NCBI RefSeq assembly: GCF_003367175.1
Contig: NZ_QRGA01000012.1
Span: 1 to 64,000 of the forward strand
DNA from: Trinickia dinghuensis
GTDB taxonomy: Bacteria > Pseudomonadota > Gammaproteobacteria > Burkholderiales > Burkholderiaceae
DNA: 64,000 nt
Reading direction: 5' to 3'
In this document: positions 49,481 to 59,427 of the stretch, piece after piece
How the letters are laid out: each line of letters begins with the position of its first letter
Numbering within the stretch: position 1 is the stretch's first letter
Notes under the pieces: generated by a model
The model's database searches: none
Told to the model about the DNA's origin: nothing
The model's input: only the letters and a program-made list of their open reading frames with translations
Program-made: the position numbers and the translations under genes

Positions 49481-49562
49481 GCCGCCGCAATTCGGTTGCG
49501 CGTGCAAGACAAGCGTCTACAATCGCCGCATCGGCGTGCGCCCCCATCGACAAAGCGTTTTC

Positions 49563-52001
49563 ATGACGACTGAACCACGGCACGAGAGGGCCAAGGCGTA
49601 CCACCTCGCGGGAGACCTTCCCGCCGCGCGGCAGTTGTATACCGACATACTCACCGACGATCCGACCGACGACGATGCGTCGTTCCGGCTCGGCATTCTC
49701 GAATGGCAGAGCGGCAACGGCGATGCGGCGCTCGCGCGGGTACGAGCGGCCTTGGCCAAGCAGCCGGGGCAGTCGCGCTATCGCTTGGGCGAAGTGCAGA
49801 TTCTGGTCTCGCTCGGGCGGCTCGATACTGCGGTGCAAGCGTGCCTGCGCCTGCTCGGCGACGAGCCGGATTCGGCCGACGGATGGTTCGCGCTGGCGCA
49901 GGCGCTCGAGGCGAGCCGACAGTGGAGCGACGCGGCACAGGCTTACGAAGCCCTGCTCGAACGCGAGCCGGCCCACGCCGATGCGCTCAACAACCTCGGC
50001 AATTGCCGGCGGCAACTCGGCCAGTGGCAGGCCGCGCAGGCCGCCTATCGGCTCGCGCTCGCGGCGCGCCCCGGCTTTGCGAGCGCCATGACGAACTTGG
50101 GCACGCTGCTGCAATCCCAGGGCTCGCTGGGCGACGCGATCGAACTGCTGCGCAAGGCGGTGGCCGTCGAGCCCCTCGCGGCTACGCACCATGCGAATCT
50201 CGGCGTTGCGCTGGCCGCGTGCCGGCGCTTCGGCGAGGCGGCCGACGTCTTGACGCGGGCTCGCGCGCTCGACGCGCTCAGCGCGGATATCGCCTACAAC
50301 CTCGGTACCGTACTCCATGCCCTAGGCCGTCACGCCGACGCCGCCGCGCAGTACGAGGCGGCAGTGGCGCTCGCGCCCGCGCATGCGGATGCGCTCAACA
50401 ACCTCGGCATCGTCCGTAAGGAACTCGGGGCATTCGCGGCCGCGGCGCAGGCATTCGAGACTGCGCTGCGGGCGAGGCCGACGTTCGTCGCCGCGCACAA
50501 CAATGCGGGCAGCCTCGCGCGAACGCTAGGGCGCATGGACGAAGCCGAGACCCACTATCGAGCGGCGCTCGCGTTGCAGACGGATCGAGCGTGCGCCGAA
50601 GCGGGTATGGCCGCGCAGCGTTCGGCAACCTACAACAATCTCGGCAACGTGTTGAAGGACACCGGCGCGCTCGACGAGGCCGTCGAGTGCTACCGCCACG
50701 CCATCGCGTGCGATGCCGGCAATCTGGTCGCACACTGCAATCTGGCCTACGCGCTGACGTTTCAGCTCGACGACGGTTACGCGATTCTCGCCGAATGCCG
50801 CCGGCTGGCGGAGCACCACGAGGCGCCGTTCATCCGTGTCCCGGTGGCCCATGCCAACGCGCGCGTGCCGGATAAACGGCTGCGGATCGGCTACGTTTCG
50901 GCGGACTTTCGCGATCACTGCCAGTCTCTGTTCACGATGCCGCTGTTCGCGCATCACGATCACGATGCCTACGAGATCGTCTGCTACTCGAGCGTCGAGC
51001 GCGCCGACGCGATGACGGATCGATTGGCGGCCCATGCCGATCGATGGAGGAACGTGCGCGAGTTCGACGACGCGCGACTGGCCGAGGCGATCCGCGAGGA
51101 CGGGATCGACGTGCTCGTCGACCTGACCATGCACATGGCCGATGGCCGGCCGCTGCTGTTCGCGCGGCGACCCGCGCCGGTTCAGGCCGCGTGGCTGGCG
51201 TACCCGGGCACGACGGGGAGCCGCGCGATCGGCTACCGTCTCACCGACCCCTGGCTCGATCCGATCGACGACACCGGCCAAGACGACCGCTACAGCGAGC
51301 GCTCGATCCGGCTGCCCGATTCGTTCTGGTGCTATGACCCGCTGTCGGACGAACCCGCCGCGATCGAATTGCCGGCGGCGCGAGCGGGGCGCCTGACGTT
51401 CGGCTGCCTGAACAATCCGTGCAAGCTGACGAATCGGACGATACGGCTGTGGGCGCGGGTGCTCGAGGCCACGCCCGGTAGCCGGCTTGCGCTGATGGCG
51501 CCGCAAGGCCGAGCGCGGGAGCGGCTGCTCGCCCGGCTGGCGGCCCAGGGCATCGATACGGCCCGTGTGGAGTGCGAGCCGTTCAGGCCGCGCGCGGAGT
51601 ATCTTCGCACCTACCGCGAGATCGATCTGGCGCTCGATACGTTCCCGTACAACGGCCATACGACGAGTCTCGATGCGCTGTGGATGGGCGTGCCCGTCGT
51701 CACGCGCGTCGGTACGACGCCGGCCGGACGAGGCGGGCTCAGCCAGCTTTCGAACCTGGGCCTACAGGCGTTGGCCGCCCATACCGACGACGACTACGTG
51801 AACATTGCGACCGCGCTCGCGGCCGACCTCGATGCACTGGCCGCGCTGCGAGCCGAGTTGCGGCCGCGGATGCAATGCTCGCCGCTGATGGACGGCGAGC
51901 GGTTCGCCCGCCGCATCGAGCAAGCCTACCGTGCGATGTGGGGGGAGTGGTGCGCAACGCGTGCGCCAGGGGGCGATCCCGTTCAAACGTGTCCGGCCTG
52001 A
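49563..52001 (+). CDS. TPR-containing SPINDLY/OGT-like O-linked GlcNAc transferase
   Basis: An 812-residue protein: about ten TPR repeats (1-420, recurring ADALNNLGNxxxxLG) followed by the two-lobed GT41-type catalytic region (about 430-790). The signatures RIGYVSADFRDHCQ, FPYNGHTTSLDALWMGVPVVT and SQLSNLGLQALA are visible; the usual GG after YNG is GH. OGT/SPINDLY enzymes add GlcNAc or fucose to Ser/Thr; bacterial substrates are mostly unknown. ATG 49563 is used because TPRs begin directly. No clear ribosome site. The end overlaps the convergent regulator gene by 19 bp. Confidence 0.83.
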   Translation: MTTEPRHERAKAYHLAGDLPAARQLYTDILTDDPTDDDASFRLGILEWQSGNGDAALARVRAALAKQPGQSRYRLGEVQILVSLGRLDTAVQACLRLLGDEPDSADGWFALAQALEASRQWSDAAQAYEALLEREPAHADALNNLGNCRRQLGQWQAAQAAYRLALAARPGFASAMTNLGTLLQSQGSLGDAIELLRKAVAVEPLAATHHANLGVALAACRRFGEAADVLTRARALDALSADIAYNLGTVLHALGRHADAAAQYEAAVALAPAHADALNNLGIVRKELGAFAAAAQAFETALRARPTFVAAHNNAGSLARTLGRMDEAETHYRAALALQTDRACAEAGMAAQRSATYNNLGNVLKDTGALDEAVECYRHAIACDAGNLVAHCNLAYALTFQLDDGYAILAECRRLAEHHEAPFIRVPVAHANARVPDKRLRIGYVSADFRDHCQSLFTMPLFAHHDHDAYEIVCYSSVERADAMTDRLAAHADRWRNVREFDDARLAEAIREDGIDVLVDLTMHMADGRPLLFARRPAPVQAAWLAYPGTTGSRAIGYRLTDPWLDPIDDTGQDDRYSERSIRLPDSFWCYDPLSDEPAAIELPAARAGRLTFGCLNNPCKLTNRTIRLWARVLEATPGSRLALMAPQGRARERLLARLAAQGIDTARVECEPFRPRAEYLRTYREIDLALDTFPYNGHTTSLDALWMGVPVVTRVGTTPAGRGGLSQLSNLGLQALAAHTDDDYVNIATALAADLDALAALRAELRPRMQCSPLMDGERFARRIEQAYRAMWGEWCATRAPGGDPVQTCPA

Positions 52002-52726
52002 AGCGTGCCGTGGGTGCGTGGATCGGCGGGCGCGTCGGGGACGATTTCCAGGCGGTAGCCATGCCCATAGACGGGCGCAAGCCGGACACCGTTGTCGGGC
52101 TTCAATTGCAGTTTCGAGCGAACGCGCGACATGTGCGTATCGAGCGTTCGAGAGATGGCGCTCTGCGGCTGGCCCCAGAGCGTCCCTCCGATATGCTCGC
52201 GCGACAGCACGCGGCCCACGTGTTGAAAGAGCAGCAAAACGAGATCGAATTCGCGCCCGGTCAGCTCGATCGGCGTTTCGCCCAAAAAGCAGGCGCGGCT
52301 GACCGGATTGATGCGGTAGCGGCCGACCTCGATGATCGACTGCGCGTCGGCATCCGACTCGGGATACGCGCGCCGGCCAAGCGCATCGATTCGAGCCAGC
52401 AGCTCGCTCGTGCGGATCGGCTTGATCATGTAATCGTCGGCGCCCGCGGCCAGTGCCGTCACGACATCGGCTTCGAGCGAGCGGCTCGTCATGAACAGGA
52501 TCGGCACGCGCTCGCTGAGATTGGCGCGCGCCCAGATCGTGACCTGATGGCCCGTCACGCCGGGAACGCACCAATCGAGCAGAATCAAGTCGAATCGATC
52601 GCGTTTCAAGCGGCGAATCAACTGGCTGCCGTCGCGAAACAAGTCGCACTCGTGGCCCGCCGCGCGCAATACCTCGCCGATGTGTTCGGCCAGAACCTCA
52701 TCGTCTTCCAAATAGGCGATCTTCAT
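51983..52726 (-). CDS. OmpR-family response regulator
   Basis: A 247-residue regulator: receiver domain (1-120, Asp in FDLILLDWCVPGVTG) and winged-helix domain (about 135-230, SRTLDTHMSRVRSKLQL). The ATG at 52726 is the family start; a longer frame upstream adds a non-family leader. It is divergent from the LysM-FecR gene and the CHASE2 kinase, which has no other regulator nearby, so it is probably their partner. A direct repeat in the 425-bp spacer is a candidate binding site. Confidence 0.87.
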   Translation of the reverse strand: MKIAYLEDDEVLAEHIGEVLRAAGHECDLFRDGSQLIRRLKRDRFDLILLDWCVPGVTGHQVTIWARANLSERVPILFMTSRSLEADVVTALAAGADDYMIKPIRTSELLARIDALGRRAYPESDADAQSIIEVGRYRINPVSRACFLGETPIELTGREFDLVLLLFQHVGRVLSREHIGGTLWGQPQSAISRTLDTHMSRVRSKLQLKPDNGVRLAPVYGHGYRLEIVPDAPADPRTHGTLQAGHV

Positions 52727-53151
52727 TTTCTTTCGGGTCTCGCACGCTTGCGTCCGATATGCGCCGGTTTCATGGCGGCATGTCCGACTGGAATTCATTT
52801 CGCTCGGATTGTACAGCCACCGCTCAAAAAAATGATTGAATGTAACTTGACAGCGTGCCTGTAATTGACACTTGTTTGCAATTTCACGCCCGCTTTGCGG
52901 GTCGGCTCGCTTCGGCTTGATTCGGCTAGATGCCGCAAAATAGCGGGTGAAAACGGAATGAAATGCGACAGAGTGCATTCATCGATGCACGATTGTCTGA
53001 AATTCGTTAAGCTCCCGGCTTCGGCGTCGCCGAACCGGTTCGCAGCGGGAAAACGCCGGTAAGAGACGCCGGCCTCATGCCGATACGGAATGCGGCTTTT
53101 GTCGCAGTCCTCGCCGCTTCATAAATAAATCGTGCATTCAAAGATACGACA
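52727..53151. other. Divergent intergenic region of the CHASE2 signalling locus
   Basis: 425 bp without a gene, AT-rich near 52820-52880. It contains the direct repeat listed separately and presumably promoters for both directions. Confidence 0.6.
52841..52870. promoter_or_regulatory. Direct repeat, candidate response-regulator site
   Basis: TGTAACTTGACA (52841-52852) and TGTAATTGACA (52860-52870) are near-identical and spaced by about two helical turns, as OmpR-type dimers require. The site lies 115 bp before the regulator start. TTGACA within both copies also resembles a -35 element. Confidence 0.5.
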
Positions 53152-54615
53152 ATGCATACCCCATATGCCGTCGCCACGGCTTCGCGAGACGACTCGCTCG
53201 ATTTTTCAAAAGCCGGGTGCGGCAATGAGGGGCGCGGTTCCGCAATGGCCGTTGTCGCGGCCATCGCCACCGCCGTTGCGTTATTCGGCACGTCATCCGC
53301 CGGCGCCCAAACACGATTCGATGCGCGCGCAACCGCGGCTTACGTCACGGTTGCCGGCGATACGCTCTACGAAGTCGCGCAGCGCTATTTGACCGACACA
53401 GGAGGCTGGCGCGCGCTGGCCCTGCTCAACCACGTCAGCGCGCCGCGGCGCTTGCCCGCGGGGATGACCCTGCGTTTGCCGCTCGCCTTGCTGCGCCGCG
53501 ATTCGACCCCCGTCAGCATCGTCGCGTTGAGCGGGCTCGTGACCGCGCGGATGCGCGGCAGCTCGGCCGGCGCGGGCGCGTCGCCTTCCGTGCCGCTGCT
53601 GGCCGGGCGCATTCTTGGCGAGAACGACTCGATCAGCACCGGCTCGGACGGCTTCGCCACGCTCGAACTCGACGACGGATCGTATGTCAGCCTCGCGCCG
53701 AACAGCCGCATCATGTTGTCGATCTTGCGCAAGATGGCGCTCACCGGCATCGAGGATCACGTGATCGAGTTGCAGCGCGGCGAGGTGAGCAACGAAGTGA
53801 CGCATGCCAAGCGGCCGGAAGACCGCTTCGAAGTTCGCACACCGTCGATCGTTGCCGGTGTGAGAGGCACGCGCTTTCGCGTCAACGAATTGCCGTCGAT
53901 GACGGCCGTCGAAGTCCTCGACGGCACCGTGGCGGTCGGTACATCGGCAAAAGCCGGTCAAGACAAGGCGGCCGCCGACAGCGCCGCATCGCAATTCGTC
54001 AGTGCCGGCCGAGGCAGCGCCACGCCGAACGGCGGTGCGGTCGGTGTGCCTCAGCCGCTCCTGGCTGCGCCGCGCCTCGTCGATCCGGGGAAGGTGCAGG
54101 ACGGGAAGGTCGTGACCTTCAATATCGAACCTGCGCCGAGTGCCGGCGGCTATCGCGTCCAGATCGCACGCGATGCCGATTTGCTCGACTTGATCCGCGA
54201 TGCGCGAGTGCAGGCGCCGAGCGCGACGTTCTCCGACGTGCCGGACGGCACTTATTTCGTGCGCGTTTCGGCGATTGATGCCGGCGGCCTCGAAGGCCTC
54301 CCGCGCGTCTATGCGTTCGAACGCCGCGCGAACGAACTCAGCGCGAGTGCCGCCCATCGCGCGGGCTCGCACGAGTACCGTTTCGCCTGGCGTGCGTCGC
54401 GGGCCGATCCGGCGACCCGGTTCCGCCTCGTGCTGTCGCGCCATCGGGACCTTCGCGATCCGATCGTCGACGCGGTGGACTTGGCCGAGTCCTCGCTCGT
54501 CGTTTCCGACCTGCCGGCCGGAGAGTACTACTGGCGCGCCTTGTCCGAGCAATACGAGGGCGGCCGGTTCTACGAAACGATCGGGCCCGTGCATGCGTTC
54601 ACCCTGGCCAAGTGA
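53152..54615 (+). CDS. LysM- and FecR-domain periplasmic protein
   Basis: A 487-residue exported protein. A hydrophobic segment (about 31-52, ending GAQ) is the signal peptide. A LysM-like domain (about 64-112, YVTVAGDTLYEVAQRYL) may bind peptidoglycan. FecR domain residues about 150-255 include LDDGSYVSLAPNSRIML and SIVAGVRGTRF. The last part has fibronectin-like strands (about 310-485). It overlaps the CHASE2 kinase start or lies directly before it, a pairing seen in several proteobacteria, and may pass signals to the kinase. Confidence 0.83.
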   Translation: MHTPYAVATASRDDSLDFSKAGCGNEGRGSAMAVVAAIATAVALFGTSSAGAQTRFDARATAAYVTVAGDTLYEVAQRYLTDTGGWRALALLNHVSAPRRLPAGMTLRLPLALLRRDSTPVSIVALSGLVTARMRGSSAGAGASPSVPLLAGRILGENDSISTGSDGFATLELDDGSYVSLAPNSRIMLSILRKMALTGIEDHVIELQRGEVSNEVTHAKRPEDRFEVRTPSIVAGVRGTRFRVNELPSMTAVEVLDGTVAVGTSAKAGQDKAAADSAASQFVSAGRGSATPNGGAVGVPQPLLAAPRLVDPGKVQDGKVVTFNIEPAPSAGGYRVQIARDADLLDLIRDARVQAPSATFSDVPDGTYFVRVSAIDAGGLEGLPRVYAFERRANELSASAAHRAGSHEYRFAWRASRADPATRFRLVLSRHRDLRDPIVDAVDLAESSLVVSDLPAGEYYWRALSEQYEGGRFYETIGPVHAFTLAK

Positions 54616-54626
54616 AAGGTGCGCGG

Positions 54627-57065
54627 ATGACATCTGACGAGTCGCTCGCGCCGCCCCATCGAGCCGGCCCGACATGGAGACCGGCGCTGAGCGTCTGGCA
54701 ACGCTTCATGTGGGAGTGGCTGGCGATCGGGTGCTTCGGCGTTGCCGCGGTGTTCTTCGTTGTCTTCTGGGGCATCGCCACGAACTTCAATCGGCTGGTC
54801 TACGATCGCATGCTGACGATGCGCTCTCAGCCCCTCGCGCCCGAGATCTCGGTCGTGCGCATCGATGACGACAGCGTGTCGGAACTCGGCCGCTGGCCGT
54901 GGCCGCGTACGCTGCAGGCTCGCTTGATCGATGCCGTTGCCAAGGCCGGAGCGGCCGCGATCGTCTACGACGTGCTGTTGACCGAGCCGTCGGAAGGCGA
55001 TGACGCGCTGGCGCAGGCACTGCGCTCGGCGCCGACCTACTTGCCGCTGTTCGTCGATCCGCGTGCGCGCGGAGCGGTGGTTCGCCCCGTGCCCGAACTG
55101 GCAGCGGCGGCCGCCGGCATGGGCCACATCGACGTCGAGCCCGATTCCGACGGCATCGTGCGCGGCGTTGCCCTGCAGGAGCGCGCGGACGGTTCGAATT
55201 GGCCGTACCTCGTCATGCCGTTGCTCGATGACATTCGGAGCGGCAAGATCGCGCTCGCCGACGGGCGCTACCGAGCTCGCCCTATGAGCGCTGGCCCGGC
55301 GGCAGGCGCTTCGACGGGAAGCGCCATCGACGAAGCGCCGTCGCGCGTGCTCATTCCGTTTTCAGGCAGCGTGCCGAACGGCGCCCAAGTCTCCGCGCGC
55401 GACTTGCTGGACGGCAACTTGCCGAGCGGCGCGCTCGCCGGGAAGATCGTGTTCGTCGGGCTGACGGCCTCGGGCCTGTTGACGCATTTGGCGACGCCGA
55501 TCACGGGAACGTGGGGGCCGACCTCCGATACGCTGCTGCATGCGAACGCGCTCAGCGCACTGCTCAGAGGGCGGGAGATCCGTCCGGTACGGCAGCGCTG
55601 GCTGTTCGTCGTGTCGTTGGCGCCGCTCGCGGCGCTGCTCGCCGGGCTGCTGTTCCTATCGCCTTGGCGTACCTTGCTGCTCACGATCGGCCTAGGCATC
55701 TTTTCGCTCGTGCTCAGCGCGGTGCTGCTCGACAGCGCCTGCATCTGGCTCTCGCCGGTGCCGGCGCTGATCGCGCTGGCGGTGGTCTACCCGCTATGGA
55801 GCTGGCGCCGGCTGGAAATGACGATGTCGCGTCTGCAGGGCGAACTGCAGCGGCTCGCGGACGACCCCGACGACATGCCGATCATCCCGGTCCGCCCGCG
55901 CAACGTGCGCGGCGATGCGCTCGAGCGGCACATCGCGCTCGTCGAGCAAGCGGCCGATCGAATGCAGGACATGAAGCGGTTCGTCTGGGACTGTCTGAAC
56001 AGCCTGCCCGAACCGATACTGGTTGCCGATCGGCAAGGGCTCATCTGTGTCGCGAACAAAGCCGCGCGCGAATGCTTCGCCCCCTTGAGCGCCCGGCCGC
56101 TGGAAGGTCGTCTGTTGACCGAAATGCTCGGCGAGATGACCTTCATCAAGACGATCGCGCCCGAGCCCGTTTCCGATGCGGAGTTGATCGCGCGCTGGCC
56201 CGAAGTCCTCGATCCTACCGATCTGGACCGCGTCTGGATCGTCAAGCGCGGGATCGAGGTCCGCGATCATGCCGAACGCGACTATCTTTTGCGCTACGCG
56301 CGCTGCCGCAACGCGCGCGGGGAAGCCTCGGGGTACTGGGTCGTGGGCCTCGCCGACGTCACCGCGCTGCATGCCGCGGAACAAGCGAGGGAGGATGCGT
56401 TAAGGCTGCTGTCGCACGATATGCGCTCGCCGCACGCCTCCGTGCTGGCGCTGATCGAGGACGAAATGGCCATCTCGCGCTCCGAGCGCGTGCGTACGCT
56501 GCTCGAACACATCGAGCGCTATACGCGGCGCGCACTGACGCTCGCCGACGACTTCGTGCAGCTCACACGCGCGGAGTCGCAGGCTTATGTCTTCGAACCC
56601 GTGAATCTTGCCGACGTCGTGCTCGATGCGAGCGACGAGATCTGGCCGCAGGCACGCGCCAAAGGCATCTTCGTCGAAACGCATTTCGAAGGCGACGGCC
56701 ATTGGATTCATGCCGACAGGTCGCTGATGACGCGAGCCGTGACGAACCTGCTGAACAATGCCGTGAAGTACAGCCCGGCCGAGACCATCGTCCACGTGTC
56801 GGTGACGAACGGGACGAACGATCGGATTCACTGCCGGATCGCCGATCAAGGCTACGGCATGACGGAAGACGCCCAGGCCCACCTGTTCGAGCGCTTTCGC
56901 CGTTTCCGGACGCCGGGGCAGCCGCATTCGCAAGGCGCCGGTCTCGGCATGGCGCTCGTGAAGACGGTGGTGACCCGCCACGAGGGCGAAGTCACGGTGG
57001 CCAGCGAACCGGGACGCGGGACGACGGTGACCGTGTCGGTACCGCGCTGGGATGGCGAGGCTTGA
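54627..57065 (+). CDS. CHASE2-domain sensor histidine kinase
   Basis: An 812-residue membrane kinase. Order: one helix (about 31-54), a CHASE2 periplasmic domain (about 65-310), three closely spaced helices (about 318-395), a PAS-like domain (about 445-570), HisKA with the His in LSHDMRSPHAS, and HATPase (NNAVKYSPAE, GAGLGMAL). ATG 54627 follows an AAAGGTG site; a GTG at 54612 overlaps the preceding stop. Together with the LysM-FecR protein and the divergent OmpR-type regulator it forms a signalling module whose input may be envelope state. Confidence 0.87.
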   Translation: MTSDESLAPPHRAGPTWRPALSVWQRFMWEWLAIGCFGVAAVFFVVFWGIATNFNRLVYDRMLTMRSQPLAPEISVVRIDDDSVSELGRWPWPRTLQARLIDAVAKAGAAAIVYDVLLTEPSEGDDALAQALRSAPTYLPLFVDPRARGAVVRPVPELAAAAAGMGHIDVEPDSDGIVRGVALQERADGSNWPYLVMPLLDDIRSGKIALADGRYRARPMSAGPAAGASTGSAIDEAPSRVLIPFSGSVPNGAQVSARDLLDGNLPSGALAGKIVFVGLTASGLLTHLATPITGTWGPTSDTLLHANALSALLRGREIRPVRQRWLFVVSLAPLAALLAGLLFLSPWRTLLLTIGLGIFSLVLSAVLLDSACIWLSPVPALIALAVVYPLWSWRRLEMTMSRLQGELQRLADDPDDMPIIPVRPRNVRGDALERHIALVEQAADRMQDMKRFVWDCLNSLPEPILVADRQGLICVANKAARECFAPLSARPLEGRLLTEMLGEMTFIKTIAPEPVSDAELIARWPEVLDPTDLDRVWIVKRGIEVRDHAERDYLLRYARCRNARGEASGYWVVGLADVTALHAAEQAREDALRLLSHDMRSPHASVLALIEDEMAISRSERVRTLLEHIERYTRRALTLADDFVQLTRAESQAYVFEPVNLADVVLDASDEIWPQARAKGIFVETHFEGDGHWIHADRSLMTRAVTNLLNNAVKYSPAETIVHVSVTNGTNDRIHCRIADQGYGMTEDAQAHLFERFRRFRTPGQPHSQGAGLGMALVKTVVTRHEGEVTVASEPGRGTTVTVSVPRWDGEA

Positions 57066-57143
57066 CGGCCGCGCGGCGTTTCCGGCTCCCTCGCCGACAC
57101 ATCACGACACATGACGATATGACGACATGACGAGCGCTTCAAA

Positions 57144-57755
57144 ATGAAAAAGATCTTGCTGCTCGCCGCCTGTGCGGCCGCGTTGACCGGGTGTGCGGGG
57201 ACTCGAACCGCCGTGCGGGCGAGTTCGGGGGACGCGTTCGGCAACGGCGCGCGCACCTATGCGCTCGCGAGCGATTCCGCCGCCTCGGATGACGAAAGCC
57301 GGCGCTATGCATCGGCGATCGAGCGCCGCTTGACCGAACTCGGCTTCGCGGCCGAGCCGGAGAAGACGGCACGCTATCGTGTCGAGCTGGCGCACGAGAC
57401 GCGCCCCGCATCCGTCGGCATCGGCTATACCCACTGTGCCGACGATGTTCCGTGCGGAGCCGCGGTGCTGCCGGCCGGCTTCGAATGGCCCGGCACGACG
57501 ACGTACGTGCATTCGCTGACCCTACGGTTCTTCGACCATGCGGATGGACGCGAGACCTACAAGGTCAGCGCGACGAAACGCGATCGGGATCCCGGTGCGG
57601 CGCGCGACATCGACGATCTCGTCGCGAGCGCGCTGGCACGGCTCCCGTTTGCCCCGACCGGCGCCCGCAACGGCCCCACCGATTGGAAGGTGACGCTGCG
57701 CCAAGCCGGAACCGACGCCGTCCCTCGCGTCATGGGCATCGCTCCGCTGAAATAG
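57144..57755 (+). CDS. DUF4136 family lipoprotein
   Basis: A 203-residue lipoprotein. The signal ends in the lipobox LTGCAG (Cys17), so it is probably acylated and, without an Asp at +2, sent to the outer membrane. The body (about 30-195) fits DUF4136, a family often annotated in Burkholderiaceae; function unknown. It sits 78 bp after the kinase gene and might be in the same transcript. Confidence 0.78.
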   Translation: MKKILLLAACAAALTGCAGTRTAVRASSGDAFGNGARTYALASDSAASDDESRRYASAIERRLTELGFAAEPEKTARYRVELAHETRPASVGIGYTHCADDVPCGAAVLPAGFEWPGTTTYVHSLTLRFFDHADGRETYKVSATKRDRDPGAARDIDDLVASALARLPFAPTGARNGPTDWKVTLRQAGTDAVPRVMGIAPLK

Positions 57756-57845
57756 CGGGCTTCGCCTGCGCTCGTACTGGCGGCCATTCTTCCGTAGAAT
57801 GCGCGATGCGAACCTCCGCGCTCCGCCGGTTCCAGGAGACTAACA

Positions 57846-59246
57846 ATGACTACGACAACGACCACGGTCGGCGATCCCCCGCAAGCCGTGCGGCGTATCA
57901 CCGGCTGGTATGCCGCGCTTCTGCGCACGGCATTCGCGCTGCTTCCGGCTTATCTGATTGCGTATCTGTACTACTTTCAAGATCCGCATCTGCTGTTCGA
58001 AAGCCACGTATTTCACGAAATCGCCATTGCGGCCGCGACGCTCGAGGGCGTGTTCGTCAGCTACGTGACGTGGCAATGCTATCGCCTGTCCGGCGAACCG
58101 ATCCTGCGCTGGCTGACGCTCGGCTTCTCCGGCTTCGTGCTGATCTATATGCTGCACGGCGCGTTCACACCGCTCGCGCATCACCACATGTGGCTCTTTT
58201 TGCTGTACGGCCCTGCGTCGCGTCTGGCGATGGCGATCCTGCTTTTCGTCGGACTGTTGTCCTACGCGGCGCAGGCCGATGCGGTCGAGCGCCGCACGGA
58301 CCGCTGGCAGTGGGGCATGTGGTTCGCCGCGTTCGCCGTGATCGACCTGCTCGTGGCCGTGCTCTCGAATTCGTCGATGGCCGGCATCCAGGTCGCGCGG
58401 CTGCTCGAAGGCGCCGCATTGGCGATTTCGCTGCTGAACGTCGCCTGCCTCATCGTGCGCCGGATCCGTTCGCCGCTGATGCAGATCTTCGGGATCTCGG
58501 TCATGGCGTTCGCGCTGTCCTCGCTCGCATTCCTGCTCGGCAAGCCATGGAATCACATGTGGTGGCTGGCCCACGCGACCTTCGCCGGCGGTTTCTTCCT
58601 GCTCAGCTACGGCATCGTTCAAGCGTTTCATACGACGCGCTCGTTTTCGAAGATCTACAGCCAGGAAGAATTGATGGCCCAGCTGCGGCAGGAAATGGCG
58701 CGTACCGAAAGCGCGCTGCAGGAGTTGCAGCGTAGTAATCAAAAGCTCGAATCGCTCGCGGCGGTCGATCCGATGACGGGCGTGTCGAACCGGCGCACGT
58801 TCGTCGACCGCCTCGAGACGGAAGTCAGTTCGGCGAAACGGGGCGGGGCGCCGTTCTCGCTGCTGGCGGTCGATCTCGACAATCTGCAGCGTGTCAACGA
58901 GCGGTTCGGCGAGCAGACGGGCGACCGTATCCTGCGGTCCGTCGCCCAAGCCTGCACCGAGGCGATGCGCCCCTATCACGGCATCGCCCGGGTCGGCGGC
59001 GGCGAGTTCATGGCCGTGCTGCCGAGCGCGGCGCTCGATGCCGCGCTGATGATCGGCGAGCGGATCCGCGCTTCGATTCAGTCATTGCAATTCGAGGGCG
59101 GGCATGAGCATTTTTCGGTCACGGCCAGCATCGGCATCGCCCAATTCGGGCAGGACGGCACGACGTCCGACGCGATCATGCGCGCGGCCGGCGAGCGCTT
59201 GAAGCGCGCGAAAACGCACGGCCGCAACTGCGTCATTGCCGTCTGA
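57846..59246 (+). CDS. Membrane protein with degenerate GGDEF domain
   Basis: A 466-residue protein with about seven membrane helices (residues about 22-262) that act as an input domain, a coiled-coil segment (about 270-305), and a GGDEF-type domain (about 306-466). The A-site motif reads GGGEF (384-388, in RVGGGEFMAVLP) rather than GGDEF or GGEEF. The third residue normally helps bind metal and substrate, so cyclase activity is doubtful. DLDNLQRVNERFGEQTGD is otherwise recognisable. The start carries six Thr (MTTTTTTV). No EAL domain. Confidence 0.85.
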   Translation: MTTTTTTVGDPPQAVRRITGWYAALLRTAFALLPAYLIAYLYYFQDPHLLFESHVFHEIAIAAATLEGVFVSYVTWQCYRLSGEPILRWLTLGFSGFVLIYMLHGAFTPLAHHHMWLFLLYGPASRLAMAILLFVGLLSYAAQADAVERRTDRWQWGMWFAAFAVIDLLVAVLSNSSMAGIQVARLLEGAALAISLLNVACLIVRRIRSPLMQIFGISVMAFALSSLAFLLGKPWNHMWWLAHATFAGGFFLLSYGIVQAFHTTRSFSKIYSQEELMAQLRQEMARTESALQELQRSNQKLESLAAVDPMTGVSNRRTFVDRLETEVSSAKRGGAPFSLLAVDLDNLQRVNERFGEQTGDRILRSVAQACTEAMRPYHGIARVGGGEFMAVLPSAALDAALMIGERIRASIQSLQFEGGHEHFSVTASIGIAQFGQDGTTSDAIMRAAGERLKRAKTHGRNCVIAV

Positions 59247-59360
59247 GGCGACTTGAAGCTGCCGGAAGCTGGCCGAGGCACGCCGCACGCAGGCATTGGC
59301 CGGCCGGCGCCGGACGGCGCTCCGGCTCGGCGCCGCGCAAGACGCGCTCGTTTGGGGTAG

Positions 59361-59377
59361 CTTAAGGCTGCGTTAAG
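59361..59377 (+). promoter_or_regulatory. CTTAAG-N5-GTTAAG box before the QseB-like gene
   Basis: CTTAAG GCTGC GTTAAG is a direct repeat of the PmrA/QseB box type (YTTAAK-N5-YTTAAK, with one change) 51 bp before the response regulator start. It suggests autoregulation. Confidence 0.6.
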
Positions 59378-59427
59378 CCGCCCCGTGCCATCCTCGGCAC
59401 GGTCAACCACCTCGAAACGAACGAATC

